64,000 nucleotides of DNA, from the NCBI GenBank assembly GCA_907165065.1, contig OU015529.1, positions 9,247,554 through 9,311,553 of the forward strand. Direction: 5' to 3'. The notes below the pieces were generated by a model. The model saw only the letters and a list, made by a program, of their open reading frames with translations. It was not told the origin of the DNA and did not search any database. Source of the DNA: Caprimulgus europaeus. Lineage: Eukaryota > Chordata > Aves > Caprimulgiformes > Caprimulgidae. A program made the translations under genes and the position numbers. Shown piece after piece: positions 50,401-63,569 of this stretch. Numbering within the stretch: position 1 is the first letter of the stretch; every line of letters starts with the position of its first letter.

Positions 50401-53131
50401 TCCTAAACACATTATATATTATATAGTTCCAGGGTAAAGATGGCATGTTTGACATCTATGCATATGAGAAATTAAATTAAAGGGAAAAAAAAGTTCCTGG
50501 AATAACAAAATCATTAATTACACAAATGGATTTCTATTTACAGTGCAAGTGAAATGACTTAAGAAGATTACAGAGCAATGCACAGAACAGAACACTGCTT
50601 TCAGGAAGAGCACAAGCCAAAAACAGAATTAAAAGTGTATGCTATCATTTAAGATGATACACAGGGGATCCAAAAATAATTCTAAAAATTGAGCAGAAGG
50701 AAATATATTTCTTTCTGACCTCTTAAGAAACAGACAAAACCATTAAGCAATGGTACAAGAGCGTTAATGTTTCCTGATGAAGCATTAAAATAAAAAAGGA
50801 GGGAAAAGTGAATTTAATCTACTATAAGTATTACCTTTTCCAAAAGCCATGTTGAATAAAACACTTTTCCCCAAAAACAACAGGTATCTTAAATGGTGAA
50901 TAATTCCAGGAAAAAGAAATGAAAGCTGTTCTATTTGGGAACATACCCGCCTTAGGGCATGGGTGTTATGATGGTGGAATTAGGCTAAGTGTTAGGTTTC
51001 CTAGAAATAGCAGAATTTCAAGGTTTTCTAACATGCCTTTCATCTTCACCTGAAGAGCAGAATCATTACAGCTTAGTTTTCAGGTATTAGGTAATAACAC
51101 AACTACCTTACTGAAGACACAGGGTCCCATTCTCTCTCAGGTTTCCAGCCTTCTGCATAGGAACCACCTAGGCATGGTTGACAAAACTGCCAGAGCTTCC
51201 TGTGACCACTTGTCCGAATGGACATTTCTCCACTATAAAACATAGCAGGGCTCTTCAGTTTTTTCTTTTTCTTCAACGTGAAATTTTAGAGACTAGGGAT
51301 AGGCAAGCAGATAAAGGGAAGAAAATGGGCAAGCTGCCAGGCCTCAGATCTCATCTATTTCTGTATCCAGTGGTCTAAAATCTTAAATAGACACTCCCTC
51401 TCTCTATTGGCTTTGATTTTTTTGTTGGTTTTTTTAATACCTTCAAAAGAACTGAGCTACCACAGCAATGCTGCTATAGGAACTGAAACATTATTGCCCA
51501 GATTTTGTAAACACTACAACCTGTATTTTGGGTCACTGTCTTCTCAAACAGCTTCTGTAGCATATGCTGAAGCTGGGCATGATACTCAAGTGTTTTATCA
51601 AATTAAGGATTTAAATTCTAAGAAAAATGTATTCCCAAGTGAAAACAAAGTCCATTAAAGCCAGTGTTTCTCTTTTTCACTCAAACAGTACAAGTGATCA
51701 CATTGCACCTTGATTTGCAGTGGTGTTACTGTATTAGTTACTGGAAATCTGGTCTGGTTGGCATCAGGACACCATGGCAGAGTAGAGGACAGTTTGGATC
51801 TCTGCCCTTAAATGTTTTGTTAAGGAGCTCCCAGGGTTTTTTGATAATTTTTCAGTATCAACATTATGTTAATCTATTAGCTGTTCATTTTTATATGTAT
51901 ATCTGTATCTGTTCATTTATGTGCATAAAGTAATCAATCTGTCGGTTCCATGCACACAAAGTTAACATCTTTAGACATATAAACCAGCATAAACTCACCT
52001 GATTCTATTAAAATAAATCAACTATTCAAGCTCAGACAATTTATTTAATATTTGAAGACCAAAAAAAGAATACTCTGCAGAAACATCTCACAGCTTTTCT
52101 GTAAGCACATTCACTGAGATCAGTCACCCTACTAAAAAAAATCATGTTAAGTGACACCTATTTCATAATTTAGGCATTGAAAACCACTGGCTAATGAGAG
52201 TAGATCCATGAATGTGTACTTTAGCTTTAAAATTATTTCTAGAAACTATGGATTCAGTAGATTATGCTGAAACAGAACATAGTGAGGCTGGATTCCTCTA
52301 TATGTATCTTATCACACTAAAAATGATGTAAAAAACAACAAAGCAACATTTGGTTTAGTTAGATGTTTGAGCCTCCTATCCTGTTATATTTCATAAATAA
52401 ATACAAGAAGTGGATGGACATATGGTACTGTGTATATAAAAGGATGCAGTTATAAAGGAAAAATCTTGCTTTTAAGGCTAACACTATAAATGTGGAGTAA
52501 TTCATTGGCTCAGATAAATAATTCTCTAGCTGCAGAAAAAAAAAACCCAAAAGAGCCCACCCTACAAATAACCTTTGGTTCATAAAAAAATTATATGAAA
52601 CCTTACAGGCAAGAGAGAGATTCCTATGAGTTAAAAGCTTCAAGGCAGATAAATCAAGAAAGAAATAGGGGGATGGGCAGATTAAGGAGAAAGCAATACA
52701 CGAAAGTGGACCTTCAGTCTGACAGCTTACCTCTTGCAGGAATATTTTGAATGATTCCAGCTGTCATCACCTTAAGGAAGTTTTCACTGTGATAGCATAA
52801 ATATTAAATATTTTTAAAGATGAAAGTGACAAAGAATCTGTCTTGAATTCTTTTTTCCTCCATACAAAAGCAGTAGTCATTAAATAGACTGCTCATGGGC
52901 TACAAAGAGATAAGTAAACCTGCCATGATGTGACCTTAGAAATAGCTAACTATGGATTTCATTAATGGAACTCTAAACTGAGCTTTTAGAATGGCAGCTT
53001 TAACTCTTTGTGACTTCAAATATTTTGGCCATGAAGCCTCCTTAGGCTGCTCCGTATATAGATATCATTAATGTGCCAAGAAAAAGAACCAGTCTTAACT
53101 AAGCAAACAATTAAGATTAAGTAAGCCTCCA

Positions 53132-53149
53132 CAACAACAACAACAAAAA
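53132..53149. repeat. (CAA)n short tandem repeat
   Basis: Four to five CAA/ACA units passing into an A run. Confidence 0.8.
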
Positions 53150-56100
53150 ACCCTTAATATGTCATATGTTCATTTATCTATTTTTAAAATTCCATTAGGG
53201 AAAATTCTTTTGAAGACTCAACATTAGCTTCATTTTTAAAGTGGTATTTAGGCTCTGCAATAACATTCAGAGCGGCAAATGGCGCACACTTAAAGGCGAT
53301 ATCATTAGAATAATGCTCAGTTCAGCTGTAATAATCTTCTCTGGATAGTTCAGTATTGCAATATCTCAGGGCTTTTTTTAAAAAAAAAATAAAATTGGGA
53401 GATTTAGCACCTGTATGCTATTTGAATATTATTTTCCACCCGAAAGCTGAAGAAATTAAAGAGTTAAGGTATTTCTTAGGCTCCTAAAATGAAGCTGGGG
53501 CAGAACTTAAAATAAACAGTAGATAAAGTAGCTCTCCTGAGAAGGAGAAATGTGTGATTCATTTGCTAGGTCCAGGTCCTCCTGGGCAGGAGGATCCTTC
53601 TCTGCACAACTCATGTAAGCTCAGTTCCTTTCTGCTGGGCTAAACTGATGTTAGAGCTCCGCTCTGACAAAGAAGAGAATTCTTGAGGTGAGCTATCCCT
53701 GTGAAAAATAAAGAAGAGAATGTGGAAAGCAGAGGACAGCAAAAGACATGAAGATGCCAGCATCACAACAGGAGGTAGGGCAGGTGTAAGGAAGCAGCTT
53801 GGAAGGGAATCCTTGTCCCATGGTGGGAAAAAAAGCCCAGACAGGACATGGGAAAAGCCTTAAACACAACTATAGTAGCATCAGCCACTCAAACCTCAAT
53901 CCACCTTGCCTGAGAAATACCAGGCACCCTCTTAACAGCTGATCCTGTTACCCTCAGTGCTGGAGGTGATTGTGACTGCATCTGGCAGAATTCAACCCAG
54001 CCCAGCCCAGGTGTTCCACAGGACCATCCCAGGGATGGAGGAAATGGGAAATGGAAATTGGTGTTGGTGTCAAACTGCCTTACACCAGGAGGTAAAAAAG
54101 GATTCCTGCCAGTCACCACCTGAGTTTTGTTCCCTTGATAAAAAGCCACAGCCACTTTGCACCAGCCAGAGGAATGGTCCTAGTTTGAGCGCAGCAACAA
54201 GTGGTCTGAGAAACTGCTCCCACCAGAAATCTGAGCACAGAAATAAAAGAAATAAAGGAACAGTAAGAAGTCAGACATGGCCCACAGATCTTGTGGAGAA
54301 ACAGTCTTGTTTCTGCAGCCAGATCAGCTAGTAGAAACCCACTGCTTTCAACAAAGCCATGAGTTTGCAAACACTTAAAAATGAATAGGAATTTGTGCTG
54401 CAAAAATATAAAAAAACAAAAAAGCAAACTGACAATTTTTATTACTCAGAGGTAGTAAAGCAACGTTTCAAGTATATGAAGAGACAATTTATCAAAGCCC
54501 CAGCCCCAGCTGGAGAATTCATGACTTCTGGAATACAAACAGTAAAATCCTTAATGAGACAAGTACCACGGATAAAACTGCTGCTTCAGAAAGACCCTAA
54601 CTATCCGCAGTTACCCAATTAGTGATCTGGCAGCAATGAGAGCACATTTCCCCATTCAGCTCTACAGAAGAAAAATAAATATTTAAAGTATGCAAACTCA
54701 GTCACTGACTGATCATTAAACACTATCCTAAAGAAACAGGAATATCTTATAATACACTCACCCACATTTTCTCAGCCTTTCTCCACATCTTTGGGAAGAT
54801 TAGAGAATAAAAGTAGGGTTTAAATTAAGAGCTCAAACTTTTCACAAAATAGCTTTGTGTGTTTATTGTCTACACCAGAGTGGTGCAAATAACTAATTAT
54901 GCCTAAAATACAGTTTATGAGTGAAAAAAATGTAGTTGATGCAGAACCCCGCTACATCTCCTGCAGGGTTTTTTGGGGGTGGGCTAGGAAAAAAGCTCTT
55001 CACTTCTCCTCTGAGGTGCAGTTTTACTTCTCAGAGGAAAAGGACTATTTCACTTTCATCGCCTTTGCCTCACACCTAAGCAAGAACACATCATGAGCAA
55101 TGGTGGGTCAAGAAAGTGTGGAGTCAGGTCATGCACTGCTGGGCAGCTCTGCTTCCTCCCACACAGTAAAACCCCTGCAAACAGCTGATAGCCAAACTGG
55201 GCTCAATGACCTGCCCCTTCCCCATGCTGTCAGCATGGCAGGCTGTGGTTGGGTCAACAGAATGACTAGCTGCTGTACATCTCATTAAATGTTCCCACAG
55301 CTTCTCAGAATTGCAGATCTGTGTGTCAGCTCTGCTCCTCAGGAAGGGAGCTGCTGTATCATTAGTAGCTTTCTGCTAAGGAAAAAATAAAAAAGACTCT
55401 AACACCCCCTCAGCACGTACGTGACTCAAAATGCTGAAGCTTTCAGGACACTGGCTTCCCACATCAAGAATAAAAAATTTATTCCTGGTGAAACAATAGG
55501 ATGCACAAAGAAACAGTATCAGGAGGTCACCATATACTCCTGAAGTTGCTCCTATAACCACAAGCTACTTTGACTGTACCTCATCATTCATCCTTGGAGC
55601 CTTCCTCCTGCCAGCTCCGCAGGACTAGACCTGCATGAATGCTCTCTGCCAGCAGATCCTGTCATACTAAAACCTGGAGAAAAAAACTTTGTGCAGGTGA
55701 AATCAAAATAGAGCTTGATCTTTTACTGATCATTTTGAATGGATATTGTCTTCAAAAGATCACTAAGTTTTAAAAGAAAAGTCACTCTCCTATATCAGGG
55801 CATCCACGTTAAGCAAAACACCGTCAACTCCTGCAGCAGTATGTAAGCCAGAGCAGCCGTCCACCTCTTCTCATCAGCAGCACTACTGCTCTTCATGTTG
55901 CAGCAGCTAGCATAACTTCCTTACAACCCCACAGGAATTTGCGACTTCAGGCATTTTTTTGTTTCATGCATAAAATCCAAAGCATGATGAGCTTTTGATT
56001 AATCATACAGTGATTAATTACTTGCACTCTTTATGGTTTGAATTCAGCACAGCAATCAGCTTCTCACAGCAGCATATTTCCAAGTTCTGAAGTTGGCCAA

Positions 56101-58493
56101 TTATCTGTCACTATATGGTGTACCTACCATGTTCCTGTGTACATTCCTCATATGTTTAGATTATTTTCTTAGAGCACTTGCAGGAAAGTGGCAAAAGTTA
56201 GCCCATTAATATATCAGTATGCTGCAGACAGCACAAGGCAAGAAGAAATACTTTTAACATGTATTAAAATGTAACTGTACTTTCCACAAATGTTATTGAA
56301 CCAGGAGACTGATCAAATATTTATCAGGTAATAAATATATTGTGGCTTACTTGGCCAGATATTATGTTTTGAAAGCAAAGGTGCCTTATATACACAAACA
56401 TCTATTTTAGCTAATAATGTGAAATACACCTCTCTCCTTACAATAGCTCCTATTTTAAAGCAAAGACTTGCATAAGTGAAGACAATAATATATTATGTGC
56501 AACTTAGACATGTGATATGTGGGAAATACTATTTGTACCTCAAGTCCAGCCATGGACAATGTCCCCTGATGCCAGTAGGTACACAGGCACAGGGTAACAG
56601 GACAGTCCTTCCCAGGAGCAGTGACTGACACCTCCAGGAAGGACAGATGTTTGTCCCTATATAAGCCCTGCTGTGTCAGGTCAAACCCAAGACCACTGAG
56701 CCAAATAAATGACCTTTGATCATCCTCTGACAACAATGAATAGCCAAAAAATGAGAATCAGGATAGGGAAAATTTGTAGTGGTTAAAATATTATCCTAAT
56801 CTCCAGTAGTTTGTAGAGTAGCTGAGCCTACTTAGCCAGAAAAAGTATTATATTATTTAGGTAAAGAACCTATGCAAGTCCAATTGGAACTTTCAATTTT
56901 ACAGGTTTCTGACAATTACTTTAATCCCAAATGTTCTTTCTGATTAGCATACATTTAAATACGCATGAATACATGTCTATACTCTCATGCTGTTTGAGGG
57001 GCTCAGGGGTGACAGAGTGCAGGGTATCTTCTCCCATTAGTTTCTAGTAATAATAGTAATAAGTTACATTTTTTGTGATTTATCTGTTAGAAGCGACTCT
57101 TCTTAGTATTGAAAAAAAAAAACCAAAACAAAACAACCAAATGTAGGCTAATAAATGTAATCCTGTTAAAGCAAAAATTTCTTGCCTGTAAGAAATTTTA
57201 ACAGAACCAATGTTTTTTATTTCATTCATGCTATTTCCCTGGTTTAGGATTGCAGAACTAGAGACCCTGTGTCATCCTGAAGCTTTAGGGATTTTTATTT
57301 TACTTGTATGTAAAGCATCTCTGAGTCTGACACAGTGTTGCTTTCCTAATCTATGCCTGTTCACTTGGTGCCATTTCCCAAAGATCTGATATAATATTTG
57401 AGCAGACACTGCCAGTGCAATTTTAGAAGTTTCCCTGGTAACTGCTGCTGACATCTCTAACTCAGAATTTAAGAATACAGCTCTCTGTAAAACCCTTACA
57501 CGGCAAACGGCCTCGCATCAGTTGAGCTGAGGAACCTCACAAATATGAATTCAACTTTGCCTGCTTTTCAGAGTTAAGGTACATGCTCACAGACATGTCT
57601 TTAGCTTAAAGAAAGCTGCCCCCACCTTCCCCAGTCTGCAAGTAGGGAAAAGGCAGAGATAAAAAATTCTTGGAAAGTGATTCAAGGAAGGAAAAATGGG
57701 ACTTGAAAGAGATAGATTCTGGAGAGAGAGCGGGTAAGAGACACAAGGAAAGGGAAGAGCTAGAAGCAACAGCATTTAGAAGGTAATAGGAATCCCTGGA
57801 AGAAGCAGTGTGTTGGCAAGGAAGAACTGAAAACAAATTAATTTAAAGCAATGAAGAAAACAAGGAGAAAGGAAGAAAGAGTATTCCTTTAATCGCTCCT
57901 TCAGGACATTTTTTGAAGGATGCTTATCTCCCTCTCCAGTCTAGAAGGGAGGTAAAGTGAAAAGAGGGTCACCATGAGATGCTATTGTTGGTGCCCTGTG
58001 TCCTTCAGTGCTTTATCTCTGGAACAAAGCACTTTGTCTGCAAAACCCACAAAATCTTCAGCCATTTCTGTTGATGACTCAGGTTTAACCTAGAAATGCA
58101 AATCTATCTCCCTCATTCAAGTGAAGTCACAGCCCAACCATGCATCACAGGTATCTAGCAATCCCTTCTAACTAAAACAGAGTTCAGCAATTCCCACTCA
58201 CAACCCCTTCCCACAAGTTCCTCTTCTCAGTGTCACCACCACCTTCCTGGCAGACATTCGTGATCCTGAGTTGGTTGCCCTCCTTTTGTTTGTTCTTATA
58301 GACAGCTGGGCCTCATCTGTATCTTGTAAATTATTTCATAAGTAATACCATTAAGAAGCAGTTCTCCCATGCTCATCCATACCCTGCAGTCCCTTTCTGT
58401 GACCATACCACTGTGAGCTTTTCTCACTGCTGTTCACGCCACAGGCTCATCCTTTTCCTGTGCTCCTGACTGTTGCCCAGTGGTGGCACGATC

Positions 58494-58606
58494 CTGTGAG
58501 CTCTCTGGGGCAGGGACTGCATTTTTGGGCTGAGTTTATCCAGCATCTAGTACTTTGGCATCCTGGTCCACAGCAGGGTCTTACTGGTATATGACCATAG
58601 GTAATG
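58494..58606 (+). mobile_element. Ancient L2/MIR-type retroposon 3' tail
   Basis: GTGAGCTCTCTGGGGCAGGG followed by ACTGCATTTTTGGGCTGAG, then TTTATCCAGCATCTAGTAC and ATCCTGGTCCACAGCAGGG. This follows the amniote L2/MIR-like 3' end (GTAAGCTC..GGGGCAGGGACTG...TTTATACAGCGCCTAGCAC..GGTCCTGGTCCATG). The exact family cannot be fixed by eye; the pattern is strong despite about a quarter of positions differing. Confidence 0.65.
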
Positions 58607-58686
58607 GTGGGACAAAGTGAAGAATGGATACCAAGAAACAGAAATAAAGAACCAGGGAAAAGAAATCCATCACTTTGGAGAACAAA

Positions 58687-59043
58687 TCACAGAATCATAG
58701 AAACATGGAATGGTTTGGGTTGGAAGGGACCTTAAAGATCATCCAGTTCCAACCCCCCTGCCATCAGCAGGGACACCTTCCACTAGACCAGGTTGCTCAA
58801 AGCCTCATCCAGCCTGGCCTTAAACACTTCCAGGGAGGGGGCATCCACAACTTCCTTGGGCAACCTGTTCCAGTGTCTGAACACCCTCACAGTGAAGAAT
58901 TTCTTCCTAATATCTAATCTAATCCTTCCCTCTTTCAGCTTAAAGCCATTTCCCCTTGTTCTGTCATTAACTGCCCTTATAAAAGTCCCTCCCCAGCCTT
59001 CTTGTAGTCCCTTCAGGAACTGGAAGACCTCTAAAAGATACTG
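58687..59043 (-). mobile_element. CR1 LINE 3' copy with ORF2 C-terminus
   Basis: The plus strand opens with TCACAGAATCATAGAAACAT and GGTTTGGGTTGGAAGGGACC and runs through the CR1 3' body in complement. Read on the minus strand, it still encodes the ORF2 C-terminus with FFTVRVFRHWNRLPKEVV and FKARLDEALSNLV, preceded by DRTRGNGFKLKEGR. It is 5'-truncated after about 360 bases. The intact frame and low divergence mark it as one of the younger repeats in the window. Confidence 0.95.
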
Positions 59044-59310
59044 TCTTGTCTTCATTCTCCCATTTTCCCAGGTATGTGGGTGCATATTGGAGGACACCTC
59101 TAAGAATATACTTTCCCCCTCAACACATATTATTACTTTAACTCTCCAGGGACTGGAGTGCTATGTATCAGCATACAGCATCAAAAAGCACCAGATCAGG
59201 TACCAGGAAATTTCCTACACACCACTGACCAGCACCACCCCACCACTCTGGGTCCCACCTTTCCTCCTGTCTTTTACAGTCACGTTCCAGTTCCTTTGAT
59301 GCAGAATCTC
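59044..59310. other. Unassigned spacer between retroposon fragments
   Basis: About 270 bases between the CR1 and the next ancient tail; nothing recognised. Confidence 0.5.
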
Positions 59311-59407
59311 TCTATTTGTGCAATGCTTATCACAACCGAAGCCCTGTTTTTATTTTTGGAGCCTGCAATCAGGAGAAAGTAAAATGCAATAAATAATTAC
59401 AATAATA
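59311..59407 (+). mobile_element. Second ancient L2/MIR-type 3' tail
   Basis: TATTTGTGCAATGCTTATCA, then CAACCGAAGCCCTG, and an end rich in CAATAAATAATTACAATAAT. The order matches the amniote tail TTTGTACAGCGCCTAGCACAA..GGGCCCTG...followed by AATACAAATAAT repeats. Shorter and more decayed than the copy at 58.49 kb; the two could be pieces of similar elements on either side of the CR1 insertion. Confidence 0.5.
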
Positions 59408-61705
59408 CAGCTAAGGGCAGTACAATTTAAGAAAATGCTGGAGAATTCCTGTCAATTACCCTGCATTGTACAGGACAACCTAGGGAGTGTAGTGCTCATT
59501 GCAGTGAAAAGAAAACTAGGTGATCCAAAGAGATACAGGAAAGGGGAAATCCAGCTGTTAGGGCCCTTACTACAGCAATAACCACAAAAACAGAGGCAAA
59601 ACGGTGTCAAGCACAGGCAGAAAAAAAATATGTTTTGTATAGAAACAGCAGAGCAGGGTGAAGGAGACAACCAGAGAACTATAAACCATTACAAGCAGAA
59701 AGTGCTGAGGTAGGGAAATAACACTGCCACAGCAGAAATCACAATGAAACCTGCTCCAGTCGGGGACACCTGCTACAGAATTCACCCTAGAAAGGGTCAA
59801 AGATAATCAGTGCCAAAAGAGCTGAGCTGCAATTAGTGCATGGGACCAGTTAGTGAAAGGATTGTGATGGTTAATATTTGGGATTTTCAAAAGCATTCAG
59901 AAAGCTTTTTCCCCTTGACTATTTGAAGCCCTTCATTGCCTTTGCATCGCAGGTTATTGATGATTGCAAAGGTAATCCCGAACACAGAAGGACGACAGGA
60001 CAGGTTCTGCTTTGCTGCTGTAGCTGAGCTCACACCAGCTCTTCTGACTGAGAAGCAGGCAACGTCTTCATGGTTAAACATTTCCCCTCTAAAATTTCCG
60101 AGCCATGTACTACAGCAGCAAGCTTTCGGCACTCTTTCAGAATCTTTTCACACATTTTTTTTCTTAGATGACTAGAAGAGAAAATGTGCTTTCCACTATT
60201 ATTACTACATTACTGTGCCTTCTTTCCATCCACTCCTTTATTTTCTAACTGCTTTAACATGTTTGAGAACAAGCAGTGCATAAGACCGCAACTCGCGCTT
60301 TAACAGACATTTATACATTTAGATTTGAATTACACTGCTGCTGCCATGCTGTGCAGCTGCTGGGAGGAAACTAGGCCAGTACATAGTAGTTACTGACAGT
60401 AGAGATGAGATTTTTCTGTGACAGTAGTGCCAGGTACAATTGACAGGTCAGCATTTCCCCTGTTTGAGTATCTATGAGGAGATACTCAGCCTAGCTCTGT
60501 TCTACTACTATGTAAAATGAAAACAATTTATCTCCTCCAGAAAACCTAGGCTCATCACTGGAATTTCATGTGATGTAACTCCCATGGCTGGAAAATCAGA
60601 ATCACACGTATAAGCATATGAAAAATCCAAGTTTTATATTCTGCAATTAATATGCTATTGGACTTCTTTCTCTTTCCTCCTGCGCTGGCCTAAAACCAAG
60701 TGTAACCTTGGAACACCCGCTACCCCCAGGCATCTGACAGCAGGCTGCAGGTTAGGACCTGAACTACAAGAGATCTAAGCTAGACTGACCTTTGAACTCT
60801 GCTTGCAAATGGCATTTGTAGCACCTAAACTTAATCTTCCTAACAGAAGACACACTCCTGCAACTGGGTAGTGAACCCAGAAGGAATTTTGGCTTTTCCC
60901 CCATGATTGATAATGCATAAACTTGTTACAGGCCTTAAATCTCTGTCTATGGCAGGGGGAAGGCAGGAGAAGATCCTCAGGGAGTCCAGGTAAGACCCCT
61001 TCAGAAATCATCCACCAGGATGTTAGGAACCAAAAAACAAGCCATGAAGTCTCTGCTCCACGCTCTGCTGGGTGAAAGCTGCAGCTGCTGATGGAACACC
61101 TCTAAAATTTGTCCTTCACCACTTGCATGTTTCTAGAGTTCTTCAGTCTTTTCTTACCCAGTCTGATGCTCCAGGGCATCGCAGGGGTCATAAATGTCTT
61201 TTTCTGTATTTTGCACAATGAAGTAACTGCAGGGATCTGGACAAGCAGGTGATTCAAGAGGGTGGTGAGAGCTGGGTCATTGAGTTCTTCCCTGATTCCT
61301 CTTCAGAGCTGGGAACTGCTCAATGTCTTCCCATCCCAGGAGCCTGTCACCACAGGAACTTGCAGCTTTGCATTTCTCCTGCCTTTGGCAGCTGCATGAT
61401 GCCGTTTTCTCTTGGCTGTATTGGCCCAGTGTAGCCCGTGCTGCAGCGGTGTAACTGCAGAGCTGGTGTGTGCAGGTACCAGAGACCTTTCTTTTAAATA
61501 CAACCATCCCTCACTATTCTTCCTCACTGCTCAGCAAAATTCAGTTCCTGCTATTCACAAGCTGAATGCGAGCTTTTCCTTAGACTGCTGATAAACAGAG
61601 CAAAAAGCAGCACAAATGGGCCACTGCTCAGTGCTTATTAGACATGATAACAACTGAGCACCGTGCCTGAACACACACCAGAGGTAGGACAGCAGGTGCT
61701 GAGCT
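59408..61705. other. Intergenic stretch, no gene seen
   Basis: About 2.3 kb. Open frames occur in both directions (for example 59.94-60.18 kb and 60.78-61.01 kb), but none shows a domain or conserved motif. Confidence 0.6.
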
Positions 61706-62405
61706 TCACAGAGTCACAGAATGGTTTGGGTTGGAAGGGACCTTAAAGCTCATCCAGTTCCACCCCCCCTGCCATGAGCAGGGACACCTTCCACTAGACC
61801 AGGTTGCTCAAAGCCTCATCCAACCTGGCCTTGAACACTTCCAGGGAGGAGCAGCCACAGCTTCTCTGGGCAACCTGTTCCAGTGCCTCACCACCCTCAC
61901 AGCAAAGAATTTCTTCCTAACATCTCATCTAAATCTACCATCTTCCAGTTTAAAGCCATCACCTCTTGTTCTGTCACTCCCTGCCCTTGTCAAAAGTCCC
62001 TCCCCAGCCTTCCTGGAGCCCCTTCAGGTACTGGGAGGCCACTATAAGGTACACTTGAGCCTTTTCTTTTCCAGGCTAACAGCCCCAACTCTCTCAGCCT
62101 GTCCTCACAGCAGAGGTGCTCCAGCCCTTGGATCATCCTTGTGGCCTCCTCTGGACTTGTTCCAGGAGGTCCATGTCCTTTGTATGTTGAGGGCTCCAGA
62201 ACTGGACACAGTGCTCCAGGTGGGGTCTCACGAGGGCAGAGTAGAGGGGGAGAATCACTTCACTCATCTTGCTATTCACACTTCTCTTGATGCAGCCCAG
62301 GATACGGTTATTGGCCTTCTGGGCTGTGAGCACACATTGCCAACTCATGTTGAGCTTCTCATCCACCAGAACCCCAAAGTCTTTCTCCTCACAGTCAGCA
62401 GCCAG
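61706..62405 (-). mobile_element. CR1 LINE, 700-bp 3' copy with RT C-terminal coding remnant
   Basis: The longest CR1 fully inside the window. The plus strand opens TCACAGAGTCACAGAATGG and GGTTTGGGTTGGAAGGGACC. In minus orientation its 5' part encodes CR1 ORF2 sequence downstream of the reverse transcriptase core: [30 protein letters not shown] and [13 protein letters not shown] followed by DLLEQVQRR. The 5' boundary near 62.4 kb is approximate because similarity fades there. It is truncated relative to a full CR1 of about 4.5 kb, so it cannot move by itself. Confidence 0.95.
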
Positions 62406-63569
62406 CTGAGGAGTCTCCCCTGGTTTCTGCAGAGTTGAGTGCACCTCACCCCAGTTGCTCACAGCAGCAGGCGCGTGACGCAAAGGTACCCTCAGCCCTG
62501 CCTGACACACAGCTTCCCCTTCAACGGCAGAGAAGCAGGCTGAGTGGGCCACTGTGTGCACCTCAGAACCGAGCACAGCCAATCTCAGCACTGCTGAGAG
62601 GGAGTCGAGGCACGGTGCTGTCACACCCAGCTGTCTGGCCTGCCTTCCAGTTTACCCAGTAACCATGACATAAAGCTCAGCCTAAGCTTTGCTTGGGCAA
62701 GAGTTGCTCCTTCTCAGAGATCCACTACCAGCCACACCATGGTGAAGCCACAAACAAAAATCCATTTATGTTCTGGTGTGTCTAGAAACCTAAAACGAAA
62801 CTGGGGCTTTATTGTGCACACTGGGAAGCTAATTTGGTCATAAATCACTTCAGACTAGAGGCAGGTGAAGAGAGGGCACAGACACAGAACAGTAAGCTGA
62901 GGTTAAGGAGGTCAATAAGGCAGCACCCAGCCTTATCACCAGGACTCTACTGCTCATCTGCCAGCCATCTCCTAACTCATTTTTTTTTTGCCAGGGAAAA
63001 ATCTGCTGATGTTTTACCAGTTGACTGGGGTGGAATCCTTAATTAACATCTGCAAATTGTTTTTATATTCCCAAGTAATAGGTGCAATACAAATATGAGA
63101 CATTATAAAAGAATAGCATTTATGGCTGAACTCCTTTAGTAGTGCAGAGAAAAATGGATTGCTCATGGAATAATTTGCTCCTTAGAAAAGTTCCTTCTTT
63201 AAAGAAAATAATAAAAGACAGAATTTAAATGTCATCTGCATTTTTGACCACAGAAACATTAAAGGATATTTAGCTGAAACATTTTAAAGAATGCCAGAGA
63301 CTTAACATTTTAGCTTTACCTTTACTGAGAACAGGATGGAGGTCAGTGTTCACCGCATCAGAAGACAACTTGTTAAAGTGCAAAATCCTTCTCAGAAATG
63401 GAGCTCCAGAAAGCACTGTGCTTTGAAATAATATCCTCAATTCTGTCTTAAAGTTGCAAGTTAAACAGGATTGCAGGTAACAGGTACTTGCAGCCAGCAA
63501 AGCCTAAGGATAGGCTGATTCAAACTAACTCCAAACAGTAACCTGCAGAGATCAAACTACTGCTAGAAG
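62406..63569. other. Spacer between two oppositely oriented CR1 copies
   Basis: The first 250 bases are GC-richer (62.41-62.66 kb) and continue an open minus-strand frame from the CR1, but do not resemble CR1 by eye. The rest is ordinary AT-rich DNA without a gene. Confidence 0.5.

Larger units (their letters stand above)
46966..58493. other. Long intergenic stretch, no gene seen
   Basis: About 11.5 kb without a supported gene or a recognised transposon. It includes an isolated CpG cluster at 47,051-47,065, a 12-base C run at 47.39 kb and GC-richer patches at 48.36-48.66 kb and 53.52-54.33 kb of unknown origin. A possible conserved non-coding element lies at 53.24-53.37 kb. The longest frames (54.0-54.4 kb) lack any domain and are covered by open frames on the other strand. 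Confidence 0.6.

Noticed and set aside
62406-62662. Open minus-strand frame continuing beyond the CR1 as a host exon
   Set aside because: It is joined to CR1 ORF2 sequence by read-through of GC-rich DNA. No splice site or known domain is visible.
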